From: Acinetobacter indicus CIP 110367
GTDB lineage: Bacteria; Pseudomonadota; Gammaproteobacteria; Pseudomonadales; Moraxellaceae
Direction: 5' to 3'
Assembly (NCBI RefSeq): GCF_000488255.1
Contig: NZ_KI530754.1
Coordinates: forward strand, 682,001 to 746,000
Length of the DNA: 64,000 nucleotides
Below, in pieces: positions 9,001-16,688 of this stretch; positions within the stretch are counted from its first letter, which is position 1, and each line of letters starts with the position of its first letter. The notes under the pieces are model-generated. The model was not told where the DNA came from, did no database searches, and saw only the letters and a program-made list of their open reading frames with translations. A program made the translations under genes and the position numbers.

Positions 9001-9079
9001 CAAGGTCTTCTTTACAGATACCGACCAATGCACGTTCGATATTTTTTTCTAAAGCCAGTTCATTTAGATTATTGTTCAC
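6044..9079 (-). CDS. hsdR: Type I restriction enzyme R subunit (HsdR)
   Basis: A 1011-residue motor and nuclease subunit of a type I restriction enzyme. An N-terminal PD-(D/E)xK nuclease is visible as IDMVIFLNGLPLVTMELK (D155, E169, K171). The superfamily 2 motor has a Walker A-type AGSGKS at 319-324 and a DEAH box at 432-435, and later ALSRLNR. In the complex it translocates DNA and cleaves at a distance from unmethylated sites. The start is GTG at 9079, backed by GAGGGG. It is the last gene of hsdM-hsdS-hsdR, 56 bp after hsdS, and full length for the family. Confidence 0.96.
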   Translation of the reverse strand: MNNNLNELALEKNIERALVGICKEDLAQGIAQTHSGMGYVMGQVSDFNAEYAIDEKLFFQFLENTQKESLDAYKAYNKNDWKQKILGRFDKLIKKHGIAYMLKKGMALDEQHFHFMYPCPLASSSPSVKQNFASNIFSVTRQVQYSLKNRREEIDMVIFLNGLPLVTMELKNAWTNQTARYHGQKQYREDRDPTQPLLTPARCLVHFAVDTDEVYMTTKLEGKKTYFLPFNKGTASGGQGNPVNPNGYKTAYLWEEIFAKESLVNIVQHFVRLDGKDSDQLSKRTLFFPRYHQLDVVRKIIRDVSQHGVGKPYLIQHSAGSGKSNSITWAAFQLIEAYPNNALAAGKRALHQPLFDSVIVVTDRKILDKQLRDNIKDFSEIKNIIAPAMNSAELKSALETGKKIIITTIQKFRIIWDSVTDLSDKNFAIIIDEAHSSQSGEAHNSMNRAMGNEALKTADDVQDMLVAMMTTRKKRENVSYFAFTATPKNTTLEKFGQLDVATGKYVPFHLYSMKQAIEEGFILDVLANYTTYKSFYEIQKSIEDNPMFESKKAQRILRAYVEASQQSIDAKASIMLEHFIDNVVNKKKLKGVAKGMVVTQSIEAAIRYYLSLKKLLDQKNNPFNIMIAFSGEKEVDGTTYTEESLNGFNDAKTKEKFDLDENRILVVANKYLTGFDQPKLTTMYIDKKLTGVLCVQALSRLNRAAPKYNKRTEDLFILDFYNEIDDIKKAFDDFYTSTSLSEATNVNVLNDIKTALDDTGIYELHEVVKFNELFFSNASGSDLSPIIDTVAARFDVDRKGSWEHEQRVDFKVKAKQFVKIYAQVSSIMQFNKKEWEQLYWFLKFLIPKLNVQDGRLNGIDDLLESVDLSTYALKREHINKTITLDAEETVVEPPNPNPRNPSEENDDETLDSIVAKFNEKWFQDWSATPQDQRVIIIDLVKRIQQHQNFMKKYKQTQDPQNRALVFKKMLDEIMVVQRKNMVDLYNLYRKDSAFQDTFSQTLENLIEMEEV

Positions 9080-9135
9080 GATTTCCCCTCTATTACATGC
9101 ATTGGCGATTTATATTTTTTAAGTCAAATGAAGTT

Positions 9136-10473
9136 TTAAGCTACTTTAATTTTACCTGTCACAGCATCATTAATCAGCGTGGTTTTATATTCTTTCAATT
9201 TAGCTATTTGCAATTTAATTATCTCGATTGAATGATTAATATCTGATTCAATTTTATCTAAATATTGAATAATAGACTTTTGCTCAACTAATGGAGGAAT
9301 CAATACTGGAATATTTTTAATATCTGCCATATTGAAATGTAATACCGTTGAACCTGCTGATAAGAAATCGATATAAGTTCTAACAACATTCGAGTAAATT
9401 AAATAGAGGATAAACTGTGAGAGTACCCTTTTATTGTTTATTTTCAACCAAACCATACGTTGCCCTAAACATATCTTTTGATTAGATGGAACCAAACATG
9501 CTTCGCCCGCTGGAGCCTCTCTTGTTAATAACACATCACCTGGGGTTGGAACACCTCTTCTAGTCCACTCGTTGTAACCCTTTTCATGTGTATATTTAGC
9601 ATCATCATAGACCAACTTACCATTTTTGACATTGGATGTTCTAATTACAAAGAACTCTTTCTCATCAACAAAGGGAGCAGTTTTATGCTCACAATCTACA
9701 ATACCTTTTAGAGAATACTTTATAGGCTCATATAGCCAATGCTCAGGAATTCGTCCAATCCATTCCACACCTGAATCTTTCATTGGCACATTTGGATTTA
9801 AACCTTGCGTGACTGCCTTTTGAATCACAATTTGCTTACGCTCATTAAGTAAAGCAATTTGCTGTTCTTTAATAGCAATGGCCTGGTCAATTTCAGTTGT
9901 CTTTCTGTCCAAAAACTCAACTATTTTATTTTGCTCAAAAAAAGATGGTATCGGCAATAACTCATTATTCAAGTCGTCCATCGATATCTTCATGCGAATA
10001 GTATTTAACTTGCCTGAAGTCTCCGATTTTTTAATTAAAATACCAGTACCTAAACGTCCCAAATTCTTTTGAAATGCCTGTGATTGGAAAATATAGTTAT
10101 AATATCCAATATTTGTGTGAGCACCATCTCTTGCATAAAGCATGTAATAAACAGGACTAACAACTCCAAAATATTTCGATAATCCAACCGAACCAACTAT
10201 CACATTCATACTGTTCAAAACAATATCATTAGGTCTTGCTAACTTATATGCAGTTAAATCTTCTTTGGGCTTGTTTCCACCTCCTGTTTTTTCAGATTGT
10301 GGTATAACGCCCTGATGCATCGTTAATGACAAAATAAAATCTGTTTTTATCGGATCATTTTTTTCATTTCTCTCAGCAAGAGGTGCTTTTAAGCGTTTTA
10401 CATCCCAACTAGCAGGAATTTTGCCTACCCAATCGATACCCGAATCTTTATAAGCATCATATTTATTAAACAT
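9136..10473 (-). CDS. hsdS: Type I restriction-modification specificity subunit (HsdS)
   Basis: A 445-residue protein with the duplicated architecture of HsdS. Each half opens with a similar motif, KDSGIDWVGKIPASW near residue 10 and KDSGVEWIGRIPEHW near residue 230, followed by a variable target-recognition domain. Each ends with a coiled-coil conserved region (EIDQAIAIKEQQIALLNERK and INHSIEIIKLQIAKLKEYK). The two recognition domains differ, so the recognised site is bipartite but cannot be read from sequence. The start codon at 10473 has AAGGAG; this site overlaps the stop of hsdM, suggesting coupled translation. Confidence 0.95.
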   Translation of the reverse strand: MFNKYDAYKDSGIDWVGKIPASWDVKRLKAPLAERNEKNDPIKTDFILSLTMHQGVIPQSEKTGGGNKPKEDLTAYKLARPNDIVLNSMNVIVGSVGLSKYFGVVSPVYYMLYARDGAHTNIGYYNYIFQSQAFQKNLGRLGTGILIKKSETSGKLNTIRMKISMDDLNNELLPIPSFFEQNKIVEFLDRKTTEIDQAIAIKEQQIALLNERKQIVIQKAVTQGLNPNVPMKDSGVEWIGRIPEHWLYEPIKYSLKGIVDCEHKTAPFVDEKEFFVIRTSNVKNGKLVYDDAKYTHEKGYNEWTRRGVPTPGDVLLTREAPAGEACLVPSNQKICLGQRMVWLKINNKRVLSQFILYLIYSNVVRTYIDFLSAGSTVLHFNMADIKNIPVLIPPLVEQKSIIQYLDKIESDINHSIEIIKLQIAKLKEYKTTLINDAVTGKIKVA

Positions 10474-10484
10474 TCCGCTTCTCC

Positions 10485-12845
10485 TTAAAGACCCAAAATC
10501 TGTGCAATCAAACCATCGGCTTGTTTCTCAAGACTTAAAATATCCTGAGCCACTTCTTCAAGCGAACGCAATGGTTTATGTTGGTAGAAATACTTGTTAA
10601 AACTGATCTCATAACCAATTTTCACAGAATCCAAATTAATCCATGCTTCACCTACATGCGGTTTTACTTCATCTAAAAAGTATTGGTGGATACGCTGATT
10701 TAACGGTACAGATTCACTGTCACGGATATCAGCATTGCTTTCATACGTGATGTACTCACCTTTTTTGCCTGTTGCATAATAACCAAAGTCGGCTAAATCA
10801 GACTCTTCACAGCCTAAATGTTCAAGTAGCTCCGCTAACTTATCGCCATTCAGTTTCAGCACTTTTTTCAGCACTTTCTCAGCCGTTTCGTCATACCAGC
10901 TCACAGCATTTAAAATGCTGTTCTTTTCAGGAGCAGACAGCTTTAGACCAAGGGCTTTAATCGCTTTATCCACATTGTCTTTAAACACATTAAAGTCGCT
11001 TGATTCCGCTTCACCTACTTGTTCCATAATCGCTTGAGCAGATTCAAACAACGTCTTGAGCGATGTCCAATGCTTAATATCAAACAGCTTCGCTTTCGCT
11101 TTGGTATTTAAGCTAATCTCTTGCTTCTCACACCAATCTAAAACGTCTTTTTCAACTTCTTTGAGCTTGCCTGCTTGGTAAATCGCATCACCATATTCAG
11201 CAAACATATATTCCATTGGCTCAAGCAATGACTTATCAAAACGTAATGGCTGTAAACGCTCCAAACTAAACTGCGCTTTACGACGGTCAGGACGTTCGAT
11301 ATTGACTTTGTAATAACCAAAATCACTGTTATTAAAGACTTTCGATGTTAAGCCAATTGGGTCATTGTTGGCATCTAAACCACGCTCAACATCTTGCCCA
11401 TTCAGGTACACATTTAAAATTTCTTCAATATGCTCAGGGGCAAACTCACAGTTTTTTTGTCCTAAGTTTTTACGCAACTTACGGTAAAGCAAACTTGCAT
11501 CAATCAATTGTACTTTGCCCTTACGTGATTCAGGCTTGTTATTAGATAACAACCAGATATACGTGGTAATACCTGTGTTATAGAACAAGTTATTTGGCAA
11601 TTGAATGATGGCATTGAGTAAATCATTTTCGATGATATAACGACGAATGTTGGATTCACCACCACCTGCATCACCTGTAAATAAGCTTGAACCATTGTGG
11701 ACAGAAGCAATACGGCTACCAATACCATTTTGCTCAGGCGAGTTCATCTTGCTAACCATTTCCATCAGGAACAGAAGCTGACCATCGCTGGAACGTGGTG
11801 TTGCATCTTCTTCTTTTAGCTCGCCCCAATAATTTTTAAGTTCGACTCTAAAACGTGGATCGACAACCTTTTTATCTTCTAGAATATATTTTTGGTCTGC
11901 TGCCCAACTTTTACCATACGGTGGGTTAGATAACATAAAGTCAAAACGTTTTGAACCGAATTCGTCCCCTGCCAAAGTCGAACCGACACGAATGTTTTCA
12001 GGGTTGTTACCCTTAATCATCATATCTGATTTACAAATAGCATAAGTTTCGTCGTTGATCTCTTTACCGTAGAGGAAGATGTCTCGATCTTCATCGCTAT
12101 AACGTTCTTCGATAAAGTTTTGCGCTTCGGTGAGCATACCACCACTACCGCACGCTGGGTCATACACAGACAAGGCATACGGAATACGGTCTTTGATTGG
12201 GTCAAAGACTAAGTGCGTCATCAGGTCAATTACTTCACGTGGGGTAAAGTGCTCTCCTGCCTCTTCGTTATTTTCTTCGTTAAACTTACGAATTAATTCT
12301 TCAAAAACATAGCCCATACCCAAGTTAGACAGGCCACCGAGCTTATAGCCGTTCGGATCTTCAGTCTCAAATGGACTCAGGTTGATATATGGTGAGACAA
12401 ATTTTTCTAATACGTCCCCTAATACATCTTTATTTGCCATATGGCGAATTTGGGCAAATAGATTGAAGCATTCGATAATTTCTTTAACGTTGTCGCTAAA
12501 GCCACGTAAGTAATCTTCAAAGTTTGCCAATAGAATTTGCTGATTATTGGTTGCTGTTTCAAATAGGCTTTTGAGCGTCCATTGTGAGCTGTTATAAAAC
12601 ACATAGCCTGAAATATGACGCAATGGCAAATCATCCAATTCAAAAAAATCAGACTCGGCTTGTTGGTCTTGGACTTCAGCTAAAATCGCATCTTTGGTTG
12701 GTTCTAATAAGGTGTCTAAACGACGTAACACGACCATCGGTAAAATGATATCACGGTACTTACCACGTACATATACGTCACGTAAACAATCGTCTGCAAT
12801 TGACCAGATAAAAGAAACTAATTTGTTGTGAACTGAATGATCCAT
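10485..12845 (-). CDS. hsdM: Type I restriction-modification N6-adenine methyltransferase subunit (HsdM)
   Basis: A 786-residue methyltransferase subunit that protects host DNA by N6-adenine methylation. The N-terminal helical HsdM domain is followed by the AdoMet-binding motif DPACGSGG (229-236) and the catalytic NPPY (307-310). At 786 residues it is longer than classic E. coli HsdM (about 530), with a long C-terminal extension rich in charged helices; such long forms are a known HsdM subgroup. It is the first gene of the operon, reads away from the unknown gene at 13042, and overlaps regulatory signals with hsdS. Confidence 0.95.
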   Translation of the reverse strand: MDHSVHNKLVSFIWSIADDCLRDVYVRGKYRDIILPMVVLRRLDTLLEPTKDAILAEVQDQQAESDFFELDDLPLRHISGYVFYNSSQWTLKSLFETATNNQQILLANFEDYLRGFSDNVKEIIECFNLFAQIRHMANKDVLGDVLEKFVSPYINLSPFETEDPNGYKLGGLSNLGMGYVFEELIRKFNEENNEEAGEHFTPREVIDLMTHLVFDPIKDRIPYALSVYDPACGSGGMLTEAQNFIEERYSDEDRDIFLYGKEINDETYAICKSDMMIKGNNPENIRVGSTLAGDEFGSKRFDFMLSNPPYGKSWAADQKYILEDKKVVDPRFRVELKNYWGELKEEDATPRSSDGQLLFLMEMVSKMNSPEQNGIGSRIASVHNGSSLFTGDAGGGESNIRRYIIENDLLNAIIQLPNNLFYNTGITTYIWLLSNNKPESRKGKVQLIDASLLYRKLRKNLGQKNCEFAPEHIEEILNVYLNGQDVERGLDANNDPIGLTSKVFNNSDFGYYKVNIERPDRRKAQFSLERLQPLRFDKSLLEPMEYMFAEYGDAIYQAGKLKEVEKDVLDWCEKQEISLNTKAKAKLFDIKHWTSLKTLFESAQAIMEQVGEAESSDFNVFKDNVDKAIKALGLKLSAPEKNSILNAVSWYDETAEKVLKKVLKLNGDKLAELLEHLGCEESDLADFGYYATGKKGEYITYESNADIRDSESVPLNQRIHQYFLDEVKPHVGEAWINLDSVKIGYEISFNKYFYQHKPLRSLEEVAQDILSLEKQADGLIAQILGL

Positions 12846-13041
12846 GTTTAGACCTTAAAATCTGTAATTATTTCTTATGCTTATTTAACACTATTTTCAA
12901 ATAGTTGGGCAGTGTGTATATTGGCTTCTTTAGGCTTATACGCCAAATTATGTCGCGAAATTTGGTCTAATGAATCTACTCATACGCTCAGACTGCTTTG
13001 CGTAAAATTTAATTCTACTTTAATAAAGAACAGGTTCTCAT

Positions 13042-14043
13042 ATGGCAGATTTTGATTGGATAACTGAAGACTTAGGACGCATCAAAAATGAGCTTCGATT
13101 AGCTCGTAATACAGCAAGCTGCCGAAAAATTTATGATTGCATGAACATTTCTCCTGAGTTAATGGATACTACTGATCTAACACTCGCGTTCAGACGTGCT
13201 TTTGGAGTTTTCTTAGATCCATCTCTTATAAGTGTGAAATTTAATATCAATACAGAAACAATATATATATTGAGAGATTGCATACATAAAGACATTGTTG
13301 AATATGAGCACCCTTTCGAACTAGAAACATATAACTTAAATATTATTAAAGAGATAAATTTAGATTCTAATGAAAAATATAGAACTCTTAATATACTTCT
13401 ACAAACCAATATAAATCATATTATCAATATTATTAATTTAATAAATAATACATCTGACTTATCACTTTCCAATAACTATTATGAAATAGAAAAAAATATT
13501 TATCTTCTTACTCCAGAATTTATTTTATTTATAGAAGTTTTTGGAAATAATCATAAAGCTTATGAATGGTACTTTGCACAATTCGAAGCAGCTACCCAAA
13601 AAGAAAATTTTAATAGAATTTCTAATGATTTTAAAATTATAGCTACAGAATATGAAAATGATATTAAGAACCAAATTATCGAAATATCTATAGAAAGTTT
13701 CAAAAATTCAAAGTACTGTCAAAATAACAAAGACATAAATTTAAAGAATGATTGGGAGTATGTGGGCTATTTAGCTTCAATAAAGGGAATTGAAGTCGCT
13801 GTATCTGATGCTGAAAACAAAGTATTGGAATCTTTTCAGAACCTAAAAGAATCTCAAAAGCTTTTACTTCACTATTATATTTACCAAAGTAAATATGATG
13901 GTTTATCTATAGATAATATTCCTGCAAATATTAAAAAATATACTGATCTAGACCTATGTACGTATTTAGGAATTATAGCTAAAGATATTTGTAAAAAAGC
14001 ATATATCGAATATTCTAATCAAAATGTTTCACAGGAAAAATAA
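13042..14043 (+). CDS. Unknown AT-rich protein divergent from the hsd operon
   Basis: A 333-residue protein with no family I recognise. It starts MADFDWITEDLGRIKNE after a modest CAGGTTCTCAT leader. It is soluble, without signal peptide or membrane segments, rich in Asn and Ile, and mostly predicted helical by composition. Base composition is markedly more AT-rich than that of the hsd genes, a sign of separate acquisition. It is the only plus-strand gene between the defence cargo and the element's maintenance genes, facing alpA across a shared hairpin. A defence-accessory or antitoxin-like job is possible from context alone; no function is claimed. Confidence 0.75.
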   Translation: MADFDWITEDLGRIKNELRLARNTASCRKIYDCMNISPELMDTTDLTLAFRRAFGVFLDPSLISVKFNINTETIYILRDCIHKDIVEYEHPFELETYNLNIIKEINLDSNEKYRTLNILLQTNINHIINIINLINNTSDLSLSNNYYEIEKNIYLLTPEFILFIEVFGNNHKAYEWYFAQFEAATQKENFNRISNDFKIIATEYENDIKNQIIEISIESFKNSKYCQNNKDINLKNDWEYVGYLASIKGIEVAVSDAENKVLESFQNLKESQKLLLHYYIYQSKYDGLSIDNIPANIKKYTDLDLCTYLGIIAKDICKKAYIEYSNQNVSQEK

Positions 14044-14062
14044 GGGAGCGAAAGCTCCCCTT
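14044..14062. terminator. Short GAAA-loop hairpin between convergent genes
   Basis: GGGAGC and GCTCCC pair around a GAAA tetraloop directly after the stop of the unknown gene and before the stop of alpA. The T tract is short (CTTCTATT), so it is a likely but weak shared terminator. Confidence 0.6.
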
Positions 14063-14293
14063 CTATTCGCGGCTCGCCAACTTACTTTCAATCCATTGAT
14101 GGATCTCATAAGCTGACCAGCCGATGCGATTTTGAGTAATTTTAACTTTCTTTGGGAATGAAGGATCGTAATAAGGTGAGTTTTCATCCATCATCTCATA
14201 GATAGTAGAACGCCCCACTCCAACAAATTCCATGACTTGCTTGATACTGATCAGTTGATTCATTTGAAAAGTTTGACCTACAAATGCATTCAT
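14063..14293 (-). CDS. AlpA-family transcriptional regulator / excisionase-like protein
   Basis: A 76-residue helix-turn-helix protein of the AlpA (MerR-like excisionase) family. ISIKQVMEFVGVGRSTIYEMM (about residues 15-35) is the typical winged-helix start, followed by FPKKVKI and a final EIHQWIES helix. Relatives on P4-like and other integrative elements activate integrase or excision genes. AGGAG lies eight bases before the ATG at 14293. A long perfect hairpin ends directly at that ribosome binding site (14306-14340), so translation or transcription is probably controlled there. It lies at the border between maintenance genes and cargo. Confidence 0.88.
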   Translation of the reverse strand: MNAFVGQTFQMNQLISIKQVMEFVGVGRSTIYEMMDENSPYYDPSFPKKVKITQNRIGWSAYEIHQWIESKLASRE

Positions 14294-14305
14294 GATGTTT
14301 ACTCC

Positions 14306-14340
14306 TATCTCATGATTTCGAGCAACTCGCTCATGAGATA
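14306..14340 (-). promoter_or_regulatory. Long hairpin/operator abutting the alpA ribosome binding site
   Basis: TATCTCATGA and TCATGAGATA form a perfect 10-bp inverted repeat, and an inner CGAG-CAA-CTCG extends the hairpin. On the coding strand the repeat ends exactly where the alpA AGGAG begins. It could be an operator for a dimeric regulator or an RNA hairpin affecting translation. The structure is visible; the role is inferred. Confidence 0.6.
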
Positions 14341-14372
14341 CGGCAATTTCGTAAGGTTTTACCTTGTCTGAT

Positions 14373-15257
14373 TTAATTCAAAGCCGTCACTGATCCTTTC
14401 AATCCTTGCTGAATATTAAATTCAGTCTGAGTCTCTTCGATCTGCTGGCCTCCGACAGGCTGATAAAATTCCTCAACCACATCCAAACCGTCTTCCATAT
14501 CGACCTCCATCCTTCCATTCCCAAAACCCTTCCTTGCGATAAAGTCTAGAGCCTCTTGATAAAACCCCGCCTGCTTACTCTGCTCATCAATTTGCTTTGC
14601 CTGAATAATCGCTTCATTTAAACTAACCCCTTCTCTTAAAGTTAAATCCACGTAATACACTGGTTGACGATAACTCTGTGTCGTACTCTTGCCTCGCAAT
14701 ATCAACTGCAATGGCAGGCAAGACAATAAGCCATTTGATGCCGCATGGTAATAACTGAGCCGTGCTGCCAAAGTCCGGATACTGTTAAACCCTGTAGTTC
14801 TAAAGATAAAAGTTCCAAATTCATCCGATTCATCTAAGTTCACATGCAAACGCCCGTAGGGCTTGCAGTTCCCCCCTTGAGCCAATGGACATAAATCAGG
14901 AGAAGGACACGGATGCTGTTCAACGCCTTGATTGGTTAAACGCTGACAAGTTTGACCATCACCCACACAGACAGGTCGCCCAGTCTGACGATCAAATAAG
15001 GTGTATTCTGCGCGTAAGTTCAGATCAGGATCATTAAAGATCATGCGAACAGGGATTGAACGGAGCTTTTGATTAGGCGTATTCGCTCGAAGCTGATCAT
15101 CTAATGGATGTTTGATCCAACCTTCTTTGCTTTGAATCTGGGAAGTAATTGTGAATTGATCATCTTTTTCAGGCAATCGCTTACCATTCTTTTCGATCAT
15201 ACGACCGATACTGATACGCCCTAGGATTGGAGGGGTAATTGCTAAACCTTTAATCAT
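14373..15257 (-). CDS. Five-cysteine phage/ICE-type protein, possible recombination directionality factor relative
   Basis: A 294-residue protein often labelled hydrolase or metal-binding protein on integrative elements. It begins with IKGLAITPPILGRISIGRM. Five cysteines (97, 104, 117, 123, 131) are clustered and end in CKPYGRL, which looks like a metal-binding module. This pattern resembles Gp3-like recombination directionality factors, which also have a GRI-G start and a Cys cluster ending in CxPxxRL; that link is my inference. AAGGAA precedes the ATG. It lies downstream of the YqaJ-type nuclease, with which it is often linked, but a structured spacer lies between them. Confidence 0.8.
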   Translation of the reverse strand: MIKGLAITPPILGRISIGRMIEKNGKRLPEKDDQFTITSQIQSKEGWIKHPLDDQLRANTPNQKLRSIPVRMIFNDPDLNLRAEYTLFDRQTGRPVCVGDGQTCQRLTNQGVEQHPCPSPDLCPLAQGGNCKPYGRLHVNLDESDEFGTFIFRTTGFNSIRTLAARLSYYHAASNGLLSCLPLQLILRGKSTTQSYRQPVYYVDLTLREGVSLNEAIIQAKQIDEQSKQAGFYQEALDFIARKGFGNGRMEVDMEDGLDVVEEFYQPVGGQQIEETQTEFNIQQGLKGSVTALN

Positions 15258-15365
15258 GTTGATATTCCTTAATGTATTACCTTACAAATTTGGGTCTATG
15301 TATGTAGGTCAGAACAAGGACCAAATAAGTTATCCAAAGAATGTAGAGCCAGATAAAGTGCTACA

Positions 15366-15416
15366 GAGATCGCGACCGATTTGCTCTCTACCGAAGGGTA
15401 GAGAGCGGGGAGCGAT
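15366..15416. promoter_or_regulatory. Nested hairpin in the spacer between the YqaJ and five-cysteine genes
   Basis: GCTCTCTACC (15383-15392) pairs perfectly with GGTAGAGAGC (15397-15406) around GAAG, and ATCGC/GCGAT can pair outside it. On the plus strand a T tract follows, although no plus-strand gene ends here; on the minus strand, the direction of the neighbouring genes, there is none. It may be a processing or regulatory hairpin. Confidence 0.45.
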
Positions 15417-15452
15417 TTTTGTGAATTTTTGATTGGGTGCTGTAGATAGGGC

Positions 15453-16511
15453 TTAGTCGGTATAGATGTTAAATCGACGACTGCCTTGCTTTTGAAGTGG
15501 ATAAAGCTCGATGAGTTCAGGCTGGTGCTGAAGCAATGCTTTGGTATTGAGGCTGATAGAGTCCTTAGCTTTCTTCCAGACTACTGAGCCATTTGCAAAG
15601 ATTGCCCTTTCCTTGTCTTGCATCATCATCTGGATTTCATGTTTAAGCTGGTCAAAGCGTTCCTGCTGATGCTGAATCTCTTCTTTCATTTTGATGAGCT
15701 GATCGAACATCAAATTGGCATTTTCATTTTGCGAAAGATCCTCTACCGTTAAAGGTACATGCGCTGGATAAAGTTGTTGAATCGCTTTAGCTGCGGATTC
15801 ACTGGCATCGACTGATGGCGGAGTATCCTTTTCCACGCATTCCCAGAAATATCGTTCTGCTTGAACAATATGTTCAATCACCGATTCTGATCGTGTCACT
15901 TTGAAGATCTTGGTTTCATGCCCACAGATCAAGACACAAACATGCGCTGCCTGTTTACCAGTCACCGCCAGTTGATGTTGTACCTGACAAAGCACATATA
16001 AAGGCACACCATCACGCCAAAGCTTAGCCCCATGCTCCCCTGCTGTTTTACATTCTAAGATCTGAACGTCATCACTACCGACCACCGTGTAATCCAGATT
16101 GGCTAACATGAAGTGTTTATCGGGATCAGGATGCTGAAGTACTGCATTGATCCGTCGCACCTTGTTATGGGTGTGCATGCTATAGAACTCTGCCACCAAA
16201 GGTTCCAGCTGCTTGCCCCAATACAGCGGTGCTACACCTGAACTTTCATCTTCAATGGATTGAGTCTGACGACCTGTTTTGATCAGCCAAAGCTCTAACA
16301 TGGACATGTAGGGATTTAAGCCACATGCTGTTGCTGCATCACTGCTGCCAATGCCTTGTTTACGAACTTCAAGCCAATCTTGATACGCCATATCTTTGGT
16401 GTTGACTAAGCGTTTTGCAGAACTAGCTCGTTTAGGTGTAGTTAATGGATTTAATGCAGTTTGAACACCTGCCTGTACAGTCTGATTTGAAATCGGTGCG
16501 ATTTGATTCAT
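15453..16511 (-). CDS. YqaJ-type (lambda exonuclease-like) viral recombinase nuclease
   Basis: A 352-residue protein with a YqaJ/lambda-exonuclease nuclease domain. Its landmarks are WLEVRKQGIGSSDAATACGL, the acidic LANLDYTVVG and LECKTAG (the D...ExK catalytic signature), and a following QVQHQLAVTGKQAAHV. Such 5'-3' exonucleases make single strands for annealing recombination. A helical C-terminal part (LIKMKEEIQHQQERFDQLK) follows. The start at 16511 (MNQIAPIS) has AAGGATAG; a start at 16556 lies after a terminator T-run without a site. No RecT-type annealing partner is recognisable nearby; the adjacent DUF932 gene is in that position. Confidence 0.9.
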   Translation of the reverse strand: MNQIAPISNQTVQAGVQTALNPLTTPKRASSAKRLVNTKDMAYQDWLEVRKQGIGSSDAATACGLNPYMSMLELWLIKTGRQTQSIEDESSGVAPLYWGKQLEPLVAEFYSMHTHNKVRRINAVLQHPDPDKHFMLANLDYTVVGSDDVQILECKTAGEHGAKLWRDGVPLYVLCQVQHQLAVTGKQAAHVCVLICGHETKIFKVTRSESVIEHIVQAERYFWECVEKDTPPSVDASESAAKAIQQLYPAHVPLTVEDLSQNENANLMFDQLIKMKEEIQHQQERFDQLKHEIQMMMQDKERAIFANGSVVWKKAKDSISLNTKALLQHQPELIELYPLQKQGSRRFNIYTD

Positions 16512-16562
16512 GGTTCTATCCTTATAAATTTCAGTTTTTGTAAAAAAGAAGTGCATAAAAAA

Positions 16563-16591
16563 GCCATACCCGACACGAGGTCGGGTATGGC
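16563..16591 (-). terminator. Rho-independent terminator after the DUF932 gene
   Basis: GCCATACCCGAC and GTCGGGTATGGC form a perfect 12-bp stem around five bases; on the minus strand TTTTTT follows immediately. It separates the DUF932 gene from the YqaJ gene, which then needs its own promoter or readthrough. Confidence 0.85.
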
Positions 16592-16688
16592 GATTTGTTT
16601 GCTGTTTTAATTGAGAGGGGTTACATGAGTGCTATGACTAGCACTTGTTTGGGGTGACTCGATTTCAACATAAGTGAATCGGTTAATT

